Below are positions 1 through 6,579 of a stretch of DNA of 10,440 bases, in pieces. The position numbers were made by a program, and so were the translations under genes. The DNA comes from Flavobacteriales bacterium (GTDB taxonomy: Bacteria; Bacteroidota; Bacteroidia; Flavobacteriales; BACL11). Each line of letters opens with the position of its first letter. Positions within the stretch are counted from its first letter, which is position 1. The notes beneath the pieces are model-generated. The model was not told the DNA's origin. It saw only the letters and a program-made list of their open reading frames with translations, and did no database searches. The stretch lies in NCBI GenBank assembly GCA_018664745.1, contig JABJNS010000082.1, positions 1 to 10,440 on the forward strand, read 5' to 3'.

Positions 1-30
1 ATAGTATGCAAAATACAGCCTTTTAAAGAT

Positions 31-80
31 TTAACACAAAATTAACATTTAACAAAACGAATCTTAACAATTCCTTAACA
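31..80 (+). promoter_or_regulatory. Putative Pho box: phased TTAACA direct repeats
   Basis: The hexamer TTAACA occurs at 31, 42, 64 and 75, all in the same 11-bp phase, with one slot (53) unfilled and an extra off-phase copy at 49. Two pairs have the exact form TTAACA-N5-TTAACA. This is the known form of PhoP-binding Pho boxes in Bacillus subtilis (TT[A/C/T]A[C/T]A with about 5-bp spacing), and 11-bp direct repeats also define the E. coli PHO box. The last copy ends 20 bp before the -7 element at 101-108, where a -33 element would lie; no TTTG is present there. The genes downstream are a Na/phosphate symporter and a porin, which fits phosphate-starvation control. The repeats are seen directly; binding by a PhoB/PhoP-type regulator is inferred. 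Confidence 0.65.
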
Positions 81-100
81 TTAGAACTTGGCGCATAGTT

Positions 101-108
101 TATTTTTG
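101..108 (+). promoter_or_regulatory. Bacteroidota -7 promoter element for the phosphate operon
   Basis: TATTTTTG matches the Bacteroidota sigma-ABfr -7 consensus TAnnTTTG and is followed by CA, as in several other promoters of this window. The final G is 25 bases before the start codon at 134, which leaves a leader of roughly 20 nt. There is no TTTG at the usual -33 distance; the phased TTAACA repeats occupy that place, as expected for an activator-dependent promoter. Confidence 0.65.
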
Positions 109-133
109 CAGAAAATAATTAAAAAGATATACA

Positions 134-1843
134 ATGGAATTCGGAATTTACGAACTATTAAGATTAATTGGAGCACTTGGTTTCTTCATTTACGGAATGA
201 AGGTAATGAGTGACGGTATTCAAAAAGCAGGAGGAAACAAAATGCGTCAAATATTAGGAGGGATGACCTCTAATAGATACTTTGGGGTGATGACTGGTTT
301 TTTAATCACAGCCATTGTTCAATCATCATCAGCAACTACAGTAATGACAGTAAGTTTTGTAAATGCAGGATTACTTACTTTAGTTCAATCAGCTGGTGTA
401 ATGATGGGAGCTAATATTGGAACAACTATTACCGCTTGGGTTATTTCAATTTTAGGATTTAAAGTAAAAATGTCAGCCATTGCCTTACCGATTATTGCTT
501 TTGGTATGCCAATGATGTTTGCAAGGAAAACTAAAACAAAAAACTGGGGGGAATTTTTAGTAGGATTTGCTCTTCTATTTATTGGTTTATCTGAACTTAA
601 GAGTGCTGTTCCTGATGTAAAAAACAATCCTGAAGTACTAAACTTTTTAGCAGGTTTTGCTGATATCTCATTCCTTTCTAGGTTAATGTTTGTAGGGGTT
701 GGTACTTTACTTACTATTGTAGTTCAATCCTCATCAGCAGCAATGGCACTTACTTTAGTACTTTGTAATACTGGAGTAATTCCTTTTGAAGTTGCAGCAG
801 CAATGGTATTAGGAGAAAATATTGGAACTACAATTACTGCAGAGTTAGCTTCAATGGTAGGAAATGTACACGCAAAGCGTTCTGCAAGAATACATTCCAT
901 GTTTAATATTATTGGTGTTACTTGGATGTTAATTTTAATGCCTTATGCTTTAGATATAGTAGAATATGTATCTATGAATTATTTTGGTTCTATCTCACCA
1001 TACACAGCTGTTGATGGTTGGGGAGACAGCATGTCACCAGTACCAATTGCATTGTCTATTTTCCATACAGGGTTTAACTTTCTTAATGTACTTATTCTTA
1101 TTTGGTTTGTTCCTGCAATCGTTCGTTTTGCTGAAAGAACAGTTAAATCACAAGGAGACATGGATGAGGAATTCCACTTGGAGCATATTGGAACAGGATT
1201 AATGCAAACTGCAGAACTTTCAGTACTTGAAGCAAATAAAGAAGTAGCTAAATTCGGAAAAATTACGAGTCGTTTATTTGATATGATTCCTGAGTTAATG
1301 AAAGAAACTGATAGCAAGAAGTTTGGAAAACAAATGACTCGTATTAAAAAATATGAGGACATTACAGATAGAATGGAAGTTGAAATTGCTGATTATTTAG
1401 CAAAAGCAGCTCAAGGAGAGATGAGTGATTCAGCATCAATGAAAGTAAGAAGTATGATTTCAATGATTAATGACATGGAGCGTATTGGAGATATCTGCTA
1501 CCAATTATCAATTACTGTTGAAAGAAAGAATGAGCAAAAAGCTTACTTTACTCCTGAACTTAGAACAAGCTTAGAAGAAATGATTGTAGAAGTTCAAAAA
1601 GCTATGAGTATGATGAACAGCAACCTTAATTCTGACTACAAACAAGTATCAATGGTAGGAGCAAATGAAGCTGAAACAATCATTAATAATATGAGAAATA
1701 AGTTAAGGAAAGAATACCTAACAAAAATTGAGAAAGGAGAATTCAAAATCCAAACAGGTATGATTTACAACAATATGATACACTCATTAGAAAAAGTTGG
1801 TGATCATATTCATAACATAACAGAAGCAATAGTAGGAAATTAA
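134..1843 (+). CDS. Na+/phosphate symporter (NptA/YjbB type) with PhoU-like C-terminal domain
   Basis: This inner-membrane transporter of 569 aa is predicted to import inorganic phosphate with Na+. The N-terminal ~335 residues contain the two inverted Na/Pi-cotransporter repeats. Each has the diagnostic QSSSA motif (residues 63-67 and 198-202) followed by a GxNIGTTIT motif (92-100 and 227-235), within hydrophobic membrane segments. From about residue 345 to the end the protein is charged and helical, with PhoU-like signatures such as ERIGD (449-453) and LEKVGDHIHNI (552-562). The length is normal for the two-domain bacterial form. It is the first gene of a unit with the porin 26 bp downstream, and the Pho-box-like array upstream suggests induction by phosphate limitation. 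Some bacterial members of this family export phosphate, so the direction of transport is inferred. No truncation is visible. Confidence 0.93.
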   Translation: MEFGIYELLRLIGALGFFIYGMKVMSDGIQKAGGNKMRQILGGMTSNRYFGVMTGFLITAIVQSSSATTVMTVSFVNAGLLTLVQSAGVMMGANIGTTITAWVISILGFKVKMSAIALPIIAFGMPMMFARKTKTKNWGEFLVGFALLFIGLSELKSAVPDVKNNPEVLNFLAGFADISFLSRLMFVGVGTLLTIVVQSSSAAMALTLVLCNTGVIPFEVAAAMVLGENIGTTITAELASMVGNVHAKRSARIHSMFNIIGVTWMLILMPYALDIVEYVSMNYFGSISPYTAVDGWGDSMSPVPIALSIFHTGFNFLNVLILIWFVPAIVRFAERTVKSQGDMDEEFHLEHIGTGLMQTAELSVLEANKEVAKFGKITSRLFDMIPELMKETDSKKFGKQMTRIKKYEDITDRMEVEIADYLAKAAQGEMSDSASMKVRSMISMINDMERIGDICYQLSITVERKNEQKAYFTPELRTSLEEMIVEVQKAMSMMNSNLNSDYKQVSMVGANEAETIINNMRNKLRKEYLTKIEKGEFKIQTGMIYNNMIHSLEKVGDHIHNITEAIVGN

Positions 1844-1869
1844 TCAATTAAAACAATAAATAATAAATT

Positions 1870-2844
1870 ATGAAAAAAACAATTTTAGCACTTAGTGCTG
1901 CACTTTTAACAGTAATTTCTGTTAACGCACAAGAAGGAAAGCCTTCAGTAAAAGTATTCTCAAACTTCAATTATGATCTATCAGCTGAAGAAACTGAAGA
2001 TGCTTTTAAAGCCTTTGAAATTAAAAGAGCTTACCTAGGATACGGATATAAATTTGATGATAAATTTTCTGGAAAAGTTACTTTTGATATTGGTAGTAAT
2101 GATGGAGGATCTGCTTATACTGCTTTCTTAAAGATTGCAAGCTTAAACTGGAAAGCAACTGATAAATTAACACTTAACTTTGGACAAGTAGGAACTAAAA
2201 ACTTTAAGTTTCAAGAAAAGGCTTGGGGGAAAAGATATATTGCAAAATCAGCTCAAGATATGCAAAAATGGGCAAGTGCTGCTGATGCAGGATTAACTGC
2301 TGACTACCAATTATCTGAAAAACTAAGCATAGATGCACAAGTATTGAATGGTGAAGGATACAAAAAAGTACAAGGAAAAAATGGATTATTCAGAGGGGGC
2401 TTAGGAATTAGCTATACAATGAGTGATAGATTAGCGCTAAGAATAAATAGAGATATCGCACCAAGAAGCACTTATGGAGAGGAAGATGCATCACAACACA
2501 TTACTGCTTTGGCAATTGCTTATGCTGGAGATAATTTTAACTTAGGAGCTGACAAAAGTGTTATGACAAATACAGGCAATAAAGTTGATGTTAAAAAAGA
2601 CTTACTTTCAGTATATGGAAATTACAATTTGAATGAAAAATACTCTCTTTTTGGAAGATATGATGATGTTACTTCTGAAGAAGAATGGAACCTTGAAAAT
2701 GATGGAAACTTCACTGTATTTGGAATAGAAAGACAAATGGCTAAAGGAGTAAAGCTAGCTATTAATGTTCAGTCATGGACAGGAGCTAAAGAAAATGCTG
2801 AAGCAAAAAGAACATTATTCATGAACTTAGAATATAAATTCTAA
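1870..2844 (+). CDS. Outer-membrane porin, phosphate-selective O/P-like
   Basis: This 324-aa protein has a clear signal peptide (MKK start, hydrophobic core, cleavage after VNA at residue 20). The mature part alternates short amphipathic strands with polar loops, as in an outer-membrane beta-barrel, and it ends in Tyr-Lys-Phe, a typical aromatic C-terminal residue for Bam recognition. The region around residues 50-75 (FEIKRAYLGYGY followed by the FSGKVTFDIG stretch) resembles the first strands of phosphate-selective porin O/P family proteins. It lies 26 bp after the symporter gene with no promoter-like sequence between them and is followed by a strong terminator, so the two genes probably form one operon. 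A role in passing phosphate across the outer membrane is inferred from family resemblance and neighbourhood; the true substrate could be another anion. Confidence 0.8.
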   Translation: MKKTILALSAALLTVISVNAQEGKPSVKVFSNFNYDLSAEETEDAFKAFEIKRAYLGYGYKFDDKFSGKVTFDIGSNDGGSAYTAFLKIASLNWKATDKLTLNFGQVGTKNFKFQEKAWGKRYIAKSAQDMQKWASAADAGLTADYQLSEKLSIDAQVLNGEGYKKVQGKNGLFRGGLGISYTMSDRLALRINRDIAPRSTYGEEDASQHITALAIAYAGDNFNLGADKSVMTNTGNKVDVKKDLLSVYGNYNLNEKYSLFGRYDDVTSEEEWNLENDGNFTVFGIERQMAKGVKLAINVQSWTGAKENAEAKRTLFMNLEYKF

Positions 2845-2867
2845 ATAATTAACATCAGGTTAATGAT

Positions 2868-2900
2868 AAAAGGCGACACCATTTTGGTGTCGCCTTTTTT
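2868..2900 (+). terminator. Rho-independent terminator of the symporter-porin operon
   Basis: A perfect stem of nine GC-rich pairs (GGCGACACC at 2872-2880 with GGTGTCGCC at 2886-2894) closes a five-base loop and is followed by six T residues. Four A residues upstream extend the stem to 13 pairs and supply a shorter T tract on the other strand. It begins 23 bp after the porin stop codon. Confidence 0.93.
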
Positions 2901-2915
2901 AATGCCTTAATTTTG
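2882..2915 (+). promoter_or_regulatory. Promoter of the LuxE-like gene, overlapping the terminator
   Basis: TAATTTTG at 2908-2915 matches the -7 consensus TAnnTTTG. TTTTG at 2882-2886 supplies a -33 element with a 21-bp spacer; this element lies in the loop and first stem base of the preceding terminator. Only four bases separate the -7 element from the start codon at 2920, so the transcript should be leaderless or nearly so. Confidence 0.7.
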
Positions 2916-2919
2916 CAGT

Positions 2920-3900
2920 ATGATGCATAAACTAGTTGAGGAAATATTTAATGTAGATAATGAGCATGAGTTTAATGAATTAGCATTATCCATTTTTGAT
3001 TATCAAATGGAGAATAATCCTGTTTATGCACCTTATGCATCATTAATACTAAAAGGAGTTGCGCCAGAAAACTATACAAAAATTCCTTTTTTACCCATTG
3101 AATTTTTTAAACATGAACAAATAATCTGCCAAGGGCAAGGAGTAGAAGAAATATTTTTAAGCAGTGGAACAACTGGAGAGCAAAGTAAGCATTTAGTAAG
3201 TGATACTTCCGTTTACGAAACTTCATACACCAATACCTTTAAGCAGTTTTATGGAAATGTAGAAGACTATTGCATTTTAGCCTTACTCCCGTCCTATCAA
3301 GAAAGGGAAGGATCATCACTTATTTATATGGTTGATGATTTAATAAGTAAAAGCAAACACCCTAAAAGTGGCTTCTATCTTAACAACCTTACTGAACTAT
3401 CTGAAACGATAAAAGAACTAGAACGCATAGGACAAAAAACAATCCTATTTGGAGTAACCTATGCCTTGCTTGATTTAGCATCAGAATTTCCTCAGCACCT
3501 AAAACACACCATTATTATGGAAACAGGTGGTATGAAAGGAAAACGAAAAGAATTACTCAAAGAAGAAATTCATCAATTATTGGAAGAAGCCTTTTTAACT
3601 ACCAATATTCACTCAGAATATGGAATGACAGAACTATTGTCGCAAGGTTATTCCAAAGGAAAAAATATCTTCAAATCACCACCATGGATGAAAATATTAA
3701 TTAGAGATGTAAATGACCCATTAAGTACAATTGGAAACAACAAAACAGGAGGTATAAATGTAATTGATTTGGCTAATCTCTATTCTTGTCCCTTTATTGC
3801 AACACAAGATTTAGGACGAACTTTTGATGATAATACTTTTTCAGTTTTAGGCAGATTTTCCAATGCTGACATAAGAGGATGCAATCTATTAGTGCAATGA
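2920..3900 (+). CDS. LuxE-type acyl-protein synthetase-like enzyme (ANL superfamily)
   Basis: This cytoplasmic protein of 326 aa belongs to the adenylate-forming ANL superfamily, LuxE/PaaK branch. The ATP-binding loop is SSGTTGE at residues 81-87. The METGGMKGK stretch at 200-208 and EYGMTEL at 233-239 match later ANL core motifs. The end reads GR...RGCNLLVQ, with a cysteine (C321) six residues from the C-terminus; in luminous-bacteria LuxE a cysteine near the C-terminus carries the acyl group, so this residue may be catalytic (inference). The separate C-terminal ANL lid domain seems to be missing, as in LuxE. No luxC, luxD or luxAB is nearby, so bioluminescence is not implied and the acid substrate is unknown. 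Start: ATG at 2920 or the adjacent ATG at 2923; the promoter lies so close that either could be the 5' end. The stop overlaps the next start. Confidence 0.85.
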   Translation: MMHKLVEEIFNVDNEHEFNELALSIFDYQMENNPVYAPYASLILKGVAPENYTKIPFLPIEFFKHEQIICQGQGVEEIFLSSGTTGEQSKHLVSDTSVYETSYTNTFKQFYGNVEDYCILALLPSYQEREGSSLIYMVDDLISKSKHPKSGFYLNNLTELSETIKELERIGQKTILFGVTYALLDLASEFPQHLKHTIIMETGGMKGKRKELLKEEIHQLLEEAFLTTNIHSEYGMTELLSQGYSKGKNIFKSPPWMKILIRDVNDPLSTIGNNKTGGINVIDLANLYSCPFIATQDLGRTFDDNTFSVLGRFSNADIRGCNLLVQ

Positions 3901-4400
3901 TAATTAGGAAAGCCAATAAATCTGATTTAGGAGATATAATGCTCATGTATAATTCCTGTGTAAAAGGAATGCTAAAAAACGGAATTACCCAATGGGATGA
4001 AACTTATCCGAATTCCGAAATAATACTAGATGATTTAAAAGCTAGAACTTATTTTGTAGCAGAAGAAAATGGTGAAATTATTGGAGGAATCAATATTGAT
4101 GAAAAGCAAGACCCCACTTATTTAAGTATAGATTGGGAAGACAAAACAAATCAATTTTTAGTTGTTCACAGATTAGCAGTAAAAGAAGAATTTTGGCAAA
4201 ATAGAATAGGGAAAAAACTAATGCTATTTGTTGAAGAAGTAGTAAGAGAAGAGGGTTATCAATCCATACGACTAGATACTTACAGTGGCAACCCAAAAGC
4301 TATGGAATTCTACCTCAGATTAGGATACAGCAAGTTAGGACACATACATTTGAAAGAAGGTAAAGATGAGTATTATTGTTTTGAGAAAATTATCAGTTAA
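3897..4400 (+). CDS. GNAT-family N-acetyltransferase
   Basis: This 167-aa protein has the GNAT fold. It starts with MIIRKANKSDL, the usual first strand of the family. Motif A, which binds acetyl-CoA, is around residues 88-108 (VVHRLAVKEEFW, then the pyrophosphate-binding QNRIGKKL at 101-108). Motif B is around 123-144 (SIRLDT, then NPKAMEFYLRLGY). The ATG at 3897 overlaps the LuxE-like stop codon as ATGA, which indicates translational coupling. A longer reading from 3879 would start with a non-ATG codon or within the upstream gene and adds residues not typical of the family, so 3897 is preferred. The acceptor substrate cannot be read from sequence; coupling to an acyl-activating enzyme suggests a shared small-molecule or protein substrate, but that is inference. 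No clear terminator follows it. Confidence 0.88.
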   Translation: MIIRKANKSDLGDIMLMYNSCVKGMLKNGITQWDETYPNSEIILDDLKARTYFVAEENGEIIGGINIDEKQDPTYLSIDWEDKTNQFLVVHRLAVKEEFWQNRIGKKLMLFVEEVVREEGYQSIRLDTYSGNPKAMEFYLRLGYSKLGHIHLKEGKDEYYCFEKIIS

Positions 4401-4410
4401 AAGTATTTGT

Positions 4411-4432
4411 CATCCTGAATATATAAAGGATC
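4411..4432. repeat. Possible degenerate copy of a short interspersed palindrome
   Basis: The stretch beginning CATCCTGAA and ending AGGATC has inverted arms (ATCCT at 4412-4416, AGGAT at 4427-4431) around an AT-rich centre. It resembles the short CATCCTGAA...TTCAGGATC palindromes seen scattered between genes in many bacterial genomes. Only one partial copy is present in this window, with the inner part of the right arm mutated, so the identification rests on recall of the general pattern. The surrounding spacer at 4401-4535 holds no supported gene. Confidence 0.3.
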
Positions 4433-4535
4433 TCGTTTTTGAAGTATTTTTCACTATTTAATTAGACAATAACCAACATTATATTCTAAAAATAATGAAC
4501 ACTTTACCAATATCCACACACTCCCACAAAGACAT

Positions 4536-4568
4536 AAAAAAACCTCACTTCAATTAAGGAGTGAGGTT
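4536..4568 (-). terminator. Rho-independent terminator after the lipoprotein pseudogene
   Basis: Nine perfect stem pairs (AACCTCACT at 4541-4549 with AGTGAGGTT at 4560-4568) enclose a ten-base loop. On the minus strand the stem runs into seven T residues (the A run at 4536-4542 on the plus strand). It lies 24 bp beyond the original stop codon at 4593-4595, not close behind the premature stop, which supports the gene having once extended that far. Confidence 0.85.
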
Positions 4569-4592
4569 AGTTGTAAAAATGTGTGTAGTGAG

Positions 4593-5021
4593 TTATTCTA
4601 TTTCTTCACCATCTTTATATTCTGTAGTAAATAATATTTTACCTTCATAATAATGTTTTGATACTCCATCTTTTTTACCATTTCTATAATTGGTTGTCGT
4701 ACTTAAATCTCCATTTTCTTCATAACTTTTAGATAATCCATCTTCTTTTCCATCTTTCCAATTATCTTCTGATTTTATTTAACCATTTACATACCAACTA
4801 CTTTCTAATCCTTCTTTTTCCCCATCTATGTAAGTAATTTCTTTATTTAAAGTATTATTTAAATTTTTCAGATAAACAATTCCATTTACTAATGACATAT
4901 CGTTTTCTAAATAGACTAATTGGTTTTTTGAAATTGTATCTTCAAATGAATATCTTTTCACTTCAGTTGAACAACTAAATAGAATTACACTGATTAATAA
5001 TATTGATAATATCTTTTTCAT
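4593..5021 (-). pseudogene. Lipoprotein with YwqK/MORN-type repeats, broken by one in-frame TAA
   Basis: The minus strand encodes a lipoprotein signal (MKKILSILLISVILFSC, lipobox cysteine at residue 17) and a short region to residue 80, where translation meets TAA at 4781-4779. The same frame continues without any other stop for 61 codons to a TAA at 4595-4593. The continuation keeps the repeat pattern found before the stop: a short W/Y-x-D/N-G-K/E-x-(D/E)-G unit recurs about every 20 residues (YIDGEKEG, WKDGKEDG, YRNGKKDG, YKDGEE). This is typical of MORN_2/YwqK antitoxin-like proteins, whose function is poorly known. A single C-to-T change of a Gln CAA codon (context YVNG-stop-IKSE) would explain the break. 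The start at 5021 is chosen because the promoter -7 element covers 5037-5044, so an upstream TTG at 5039 could not be transcribed. Sequencing error, readthrough or a shortened functional protein remain possible. Confidence 0.75.
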
Positions 5022-5036
5022 AGTTTTAATTTTTTC

Positions 5037-5044
5037 CAAATGTA
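5037..5044 (-). promoter_or_regulatory. -7 promoter element of the lipoprotein gene
   Basis: On the minus strand TACATTTG matches TAnnTTTG. Its last base is 15 bases before the ATG at 5021, giving a leader of about 10 nt. A TTTG at 5076-5073 could serve as -33, but its 28-bp spacing is too long to be convincing. The element lies just past the hydrolase stop codon at 5067-5069. Confidence 0.5.
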
Positions 5045-5066
5045 ATAATTTTATCTAAACTCACTT

Positions 5067-5837
5067 TTACATCAAACAAAACCCCATTACCTCATTATAA
5101 AAGCGTTCAGGGCTCTCGGCATGTAACCAATGTCCTGCACCCTCAATAGTACAAATACTAAAGTCAGCAAAGTGCTTGTTTATTAAAAGTTCGTCAGCAC
5201 TATTAATATAGTCCGAATTACCGCCTCTTATAAAATGAGTGGGGATATTTAATTTCCCGTTTACGAAATCAGCTTCCTGGATATTATGGACTTTTTCCAA
5301 CAATACATCTATATTAAACCTCCAAGCAAATTTTTTATCCTCATTTCTATACAAATTCTTCATCAAAAATAATCGCATACCCTTATCCTTATAAGTAAGC
5401 GATAGTAATTCATCTATCTCACTTCTTTTTTCAAAATCTTCTAAAGGTAATTTATATAAAGTTGCCAACAGGTTTTTATGAAAGTCAGTATTGTATTTTC
5501 TAGGTACAATATCTGCTACTATTAGTTTTTCTAATTTATCAGGATGCGTAAAAGCAAATTTCATTGCTACTTTTCCTCCTAAAGAGTGTCCTAAAATAAC
5601 AGGATTTTCAATTGAATTATCTACCATATATTCTAGCAAATCCTCACACATTACTTCATAATTAAACGCTGTTGAATGTGGCGACCTTCCATGATTTCTC
5701 AAGTCAATTAAATGCACTTTGCAGTATTTAGCAAACCTTTTTCCTAAAGTATTCCAATTATCACTCATGCCAAAAAGCCCATGAATTACAATTAAATTCT
5801 GACCTTTATCACCATATATTTTAGAATGTAATTTCAT
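5067..5837 (-). CDS. Alpha/beta-hydrolase, YbfF-like esterase
   Basis: This 256-aa cytoplasmic hydrolase has the canonical fold. The oxyanion-hole HG is at residues 19-20 (NLIVIHGLFGMSDNW). LIDLRNHGRS follows at 44-52. The nucleophile elbow is GHSLGG with Ser85, a probable acid is Asp209 (GGNSDYI), and the catalytic His is His236 (GAGHWLHAE). The overall pattern matches the YbfF group of small acyl-ester or thioesterases; the physiological substrate is not known. The start at 5837 is preferred because it leaves one base after the pdxJ stop and puts the first strand at the proper place. The longer reading from 5897 begins inside pdxJ and adds 20 unlikely residues. The tight spacing indicates cotranscription with pdxJ. 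Confidence 0.9.
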   Translation of the reverse strand: MKLHSKIYGDKGQNLIVIHGLFGMSDNWNTLGKRFAKYCKVHLIDLRNHGRSPHSTAFNYEVMCEDLLEYMVDNSIENPVILGHSLGGKVAMKFAFTHPDKLEKLIVADIVPRKYNTDFHKNLLATLYKLPLEDFEKRSEIDELLSLTYKDKGMRLFLMKNLYRNEDKKFAWRFNIDVLLEKVHNIQEADFVNGKLNIPTHFIRGGNSDYINSADELLINKHFADFSICTIEGAGHWLHAESPERFYNEVMGFCLM

Positions 5838-5838
5838 T

Positions 5839-6549
5839 TTACAATAGTCGTTTGTACATTTGTATCGTGTTTTCCAATCCCAAATAAAGCGCATCACTTA
5901 TAAGCGCATGACCAATAGAAACTTCAGCCAAATTAGGAATTTCCTTAGCAAAATAAGCTAGATTTTCTAAACTTAAATCATGCCCAGCATTTATACCCAA
6001 ACCTAGTTCAGTTGCCTTTTTTGCACACAATACATAAGGAAAAATTGCCTTTTCTTTATTTGTAGAATATTGGGTAGCATAGTCTTCTGTATACAATTCA
6101 ATCCTATCCGTTCCACATAATTTTGCTCCTTCAATCATTTCTAAATTTGGATCAACAAAAATTGAAGTTCGGATACCATTTTCTTTAAACTCAGTAATAA
6201 TATCTTTCAGATAACCCTGAAACTTTATAGTATCCCAACCTGCACAAGAAGTAATTACATTCGGTCCGTCAGGAACCAAAGTAACTTGTTCAGGCTTAAC
6301 ATCAATCACCATTTTAATAAAATCAACTGAAGGGTAGCCTTCAATATTATATTCAGTTATTATAATTGGTTTAATATCATGCACATCCTTTCTTGTAATA
6401 TGTCTCTCATCTGGCCTTGGGTGAATAGTAATTCCATCCGCTCCAAATCTTTGACAACTAATGGCCGCATCAAGCACTGACGGAGAAACTCCCCCCCTAG
6501 CATTTCGGATAGTTGCTATCTTATTTATATTTACACTGAGTTTTGTCAT
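5839..6549 (-). CDS. pdxJ: Pyridoxine 5'-phosphate synthase
   Basis: PdxJ condenses 3-amino-1-hydroxyacetone 1-phosphate with 1-deoxyxylulose 5-phosphate to form pyridoxine 5'-phosphate, the ring-closing step of DXP-dependent vitamin B6 synthesis. The 236-aa protein has the family landmarks in order: MTKLSVNINKIATIRNARGG at the N-terminus (phosphate and substrate binding), HPRPDERHI at 43-51 with the active-site His43 and Arg45, the NIEG glutamate (Glu70), QVTLVPD at 88-94, FVDPN at 131-135, the AGHDL histidine (His190) and SIGHALISDA near the end. The length is normal. A run of seven G residues in the coding strand (6491-6497 on the plus strand) lies in the ARGG codons and leaves the frame intact. 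It is the first gene of a minus-strand unit with the hydrolase and is transcribed divergently from the CBS gene. Confidence 0.96.
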   Translation of the reverse strand: MTKLSVNINKIATIRNARGGVSPSVLDAAISCQRFGADGITIHPRPDERHITRKDVHDIKPIIITEYNIEGYPSVDFIKMVIDVKPEQVTLVPDGPNVITSCAGWDTIKFQGYLKDIITEFKENGIRTSIFVDPNLEMIEGAKLCGTDRIELYTEDYATQYSTNKEKAIFPYVLCAKKATELGLGINAGHDLSLENLAYFAKEIPNLAEVSIGHALISDALYLGLENTIQMYKRLL

Positions 6550-6579
6550 AGGCTACAAAAGTAAAAAATAGTATGTTTG
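6541..6579 (+). promoter_or_regulatory. Promoter of the CBS-Omp85-nadK unit
   Basis: TATGTTTG at 6572-6579 matches TAnnTTTG and is followed by C. TTTTG at 6541-6545 is a possible -33 element, though the 26-bp spacer is longer than usual and the element lies inside the first codons of pdxJ. The -7 element ends four bases before the ATG at 6584, again implying a leaderless or nearly leaderless mRNA. Confidence 0.6.

Noticed and set aside
385..627. 80-codon open frame on the minus strand
   Set aside because: It lies antisense within the symporter gene and has no family resemblance or promoter; it is a shadow frame.
979..1362. Open frames on both strands inside the symporter gene (127 codons minus; 72 codons plus at 984-1202)
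   Set aside because: Both overlap a confidently identified gene whose protein motifs continue through this region.
3879..3896. Longer start for the GNAT gene
   Set aside because: The extra six residues are not family-like, and the ATG at 3897 gives the standard MIIRKA start with an ATGA overlap.
2920..3900. Evidence for bioluminescence from the LuxE-like gene
   Set aside because: No luxA, luxB, luxC or luxD is present, and LuxE-like proteins are common in non-luminous Bacteroidota.
4090..4296. 68-codon minus-strand open frame
   Set aside because: It is antisense to the GNAT core motifs, and its leucine-rich composition simply mirrors the A-rich coding strand.
5022..5039. Upstream TTG start for the lipoprotein
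   Set aside because: The codon lies inside the TAnnTTTG promoter element, and MKK at 5021 starts a normal lipoprotein signal.
5838..5897. Longer start for the alpha/beta hydrolase inside pdxJ
   Set aside because: The added 20 residues are read from pdxJ bases in another frame, and the hydrolase fold begins properly at 5837.
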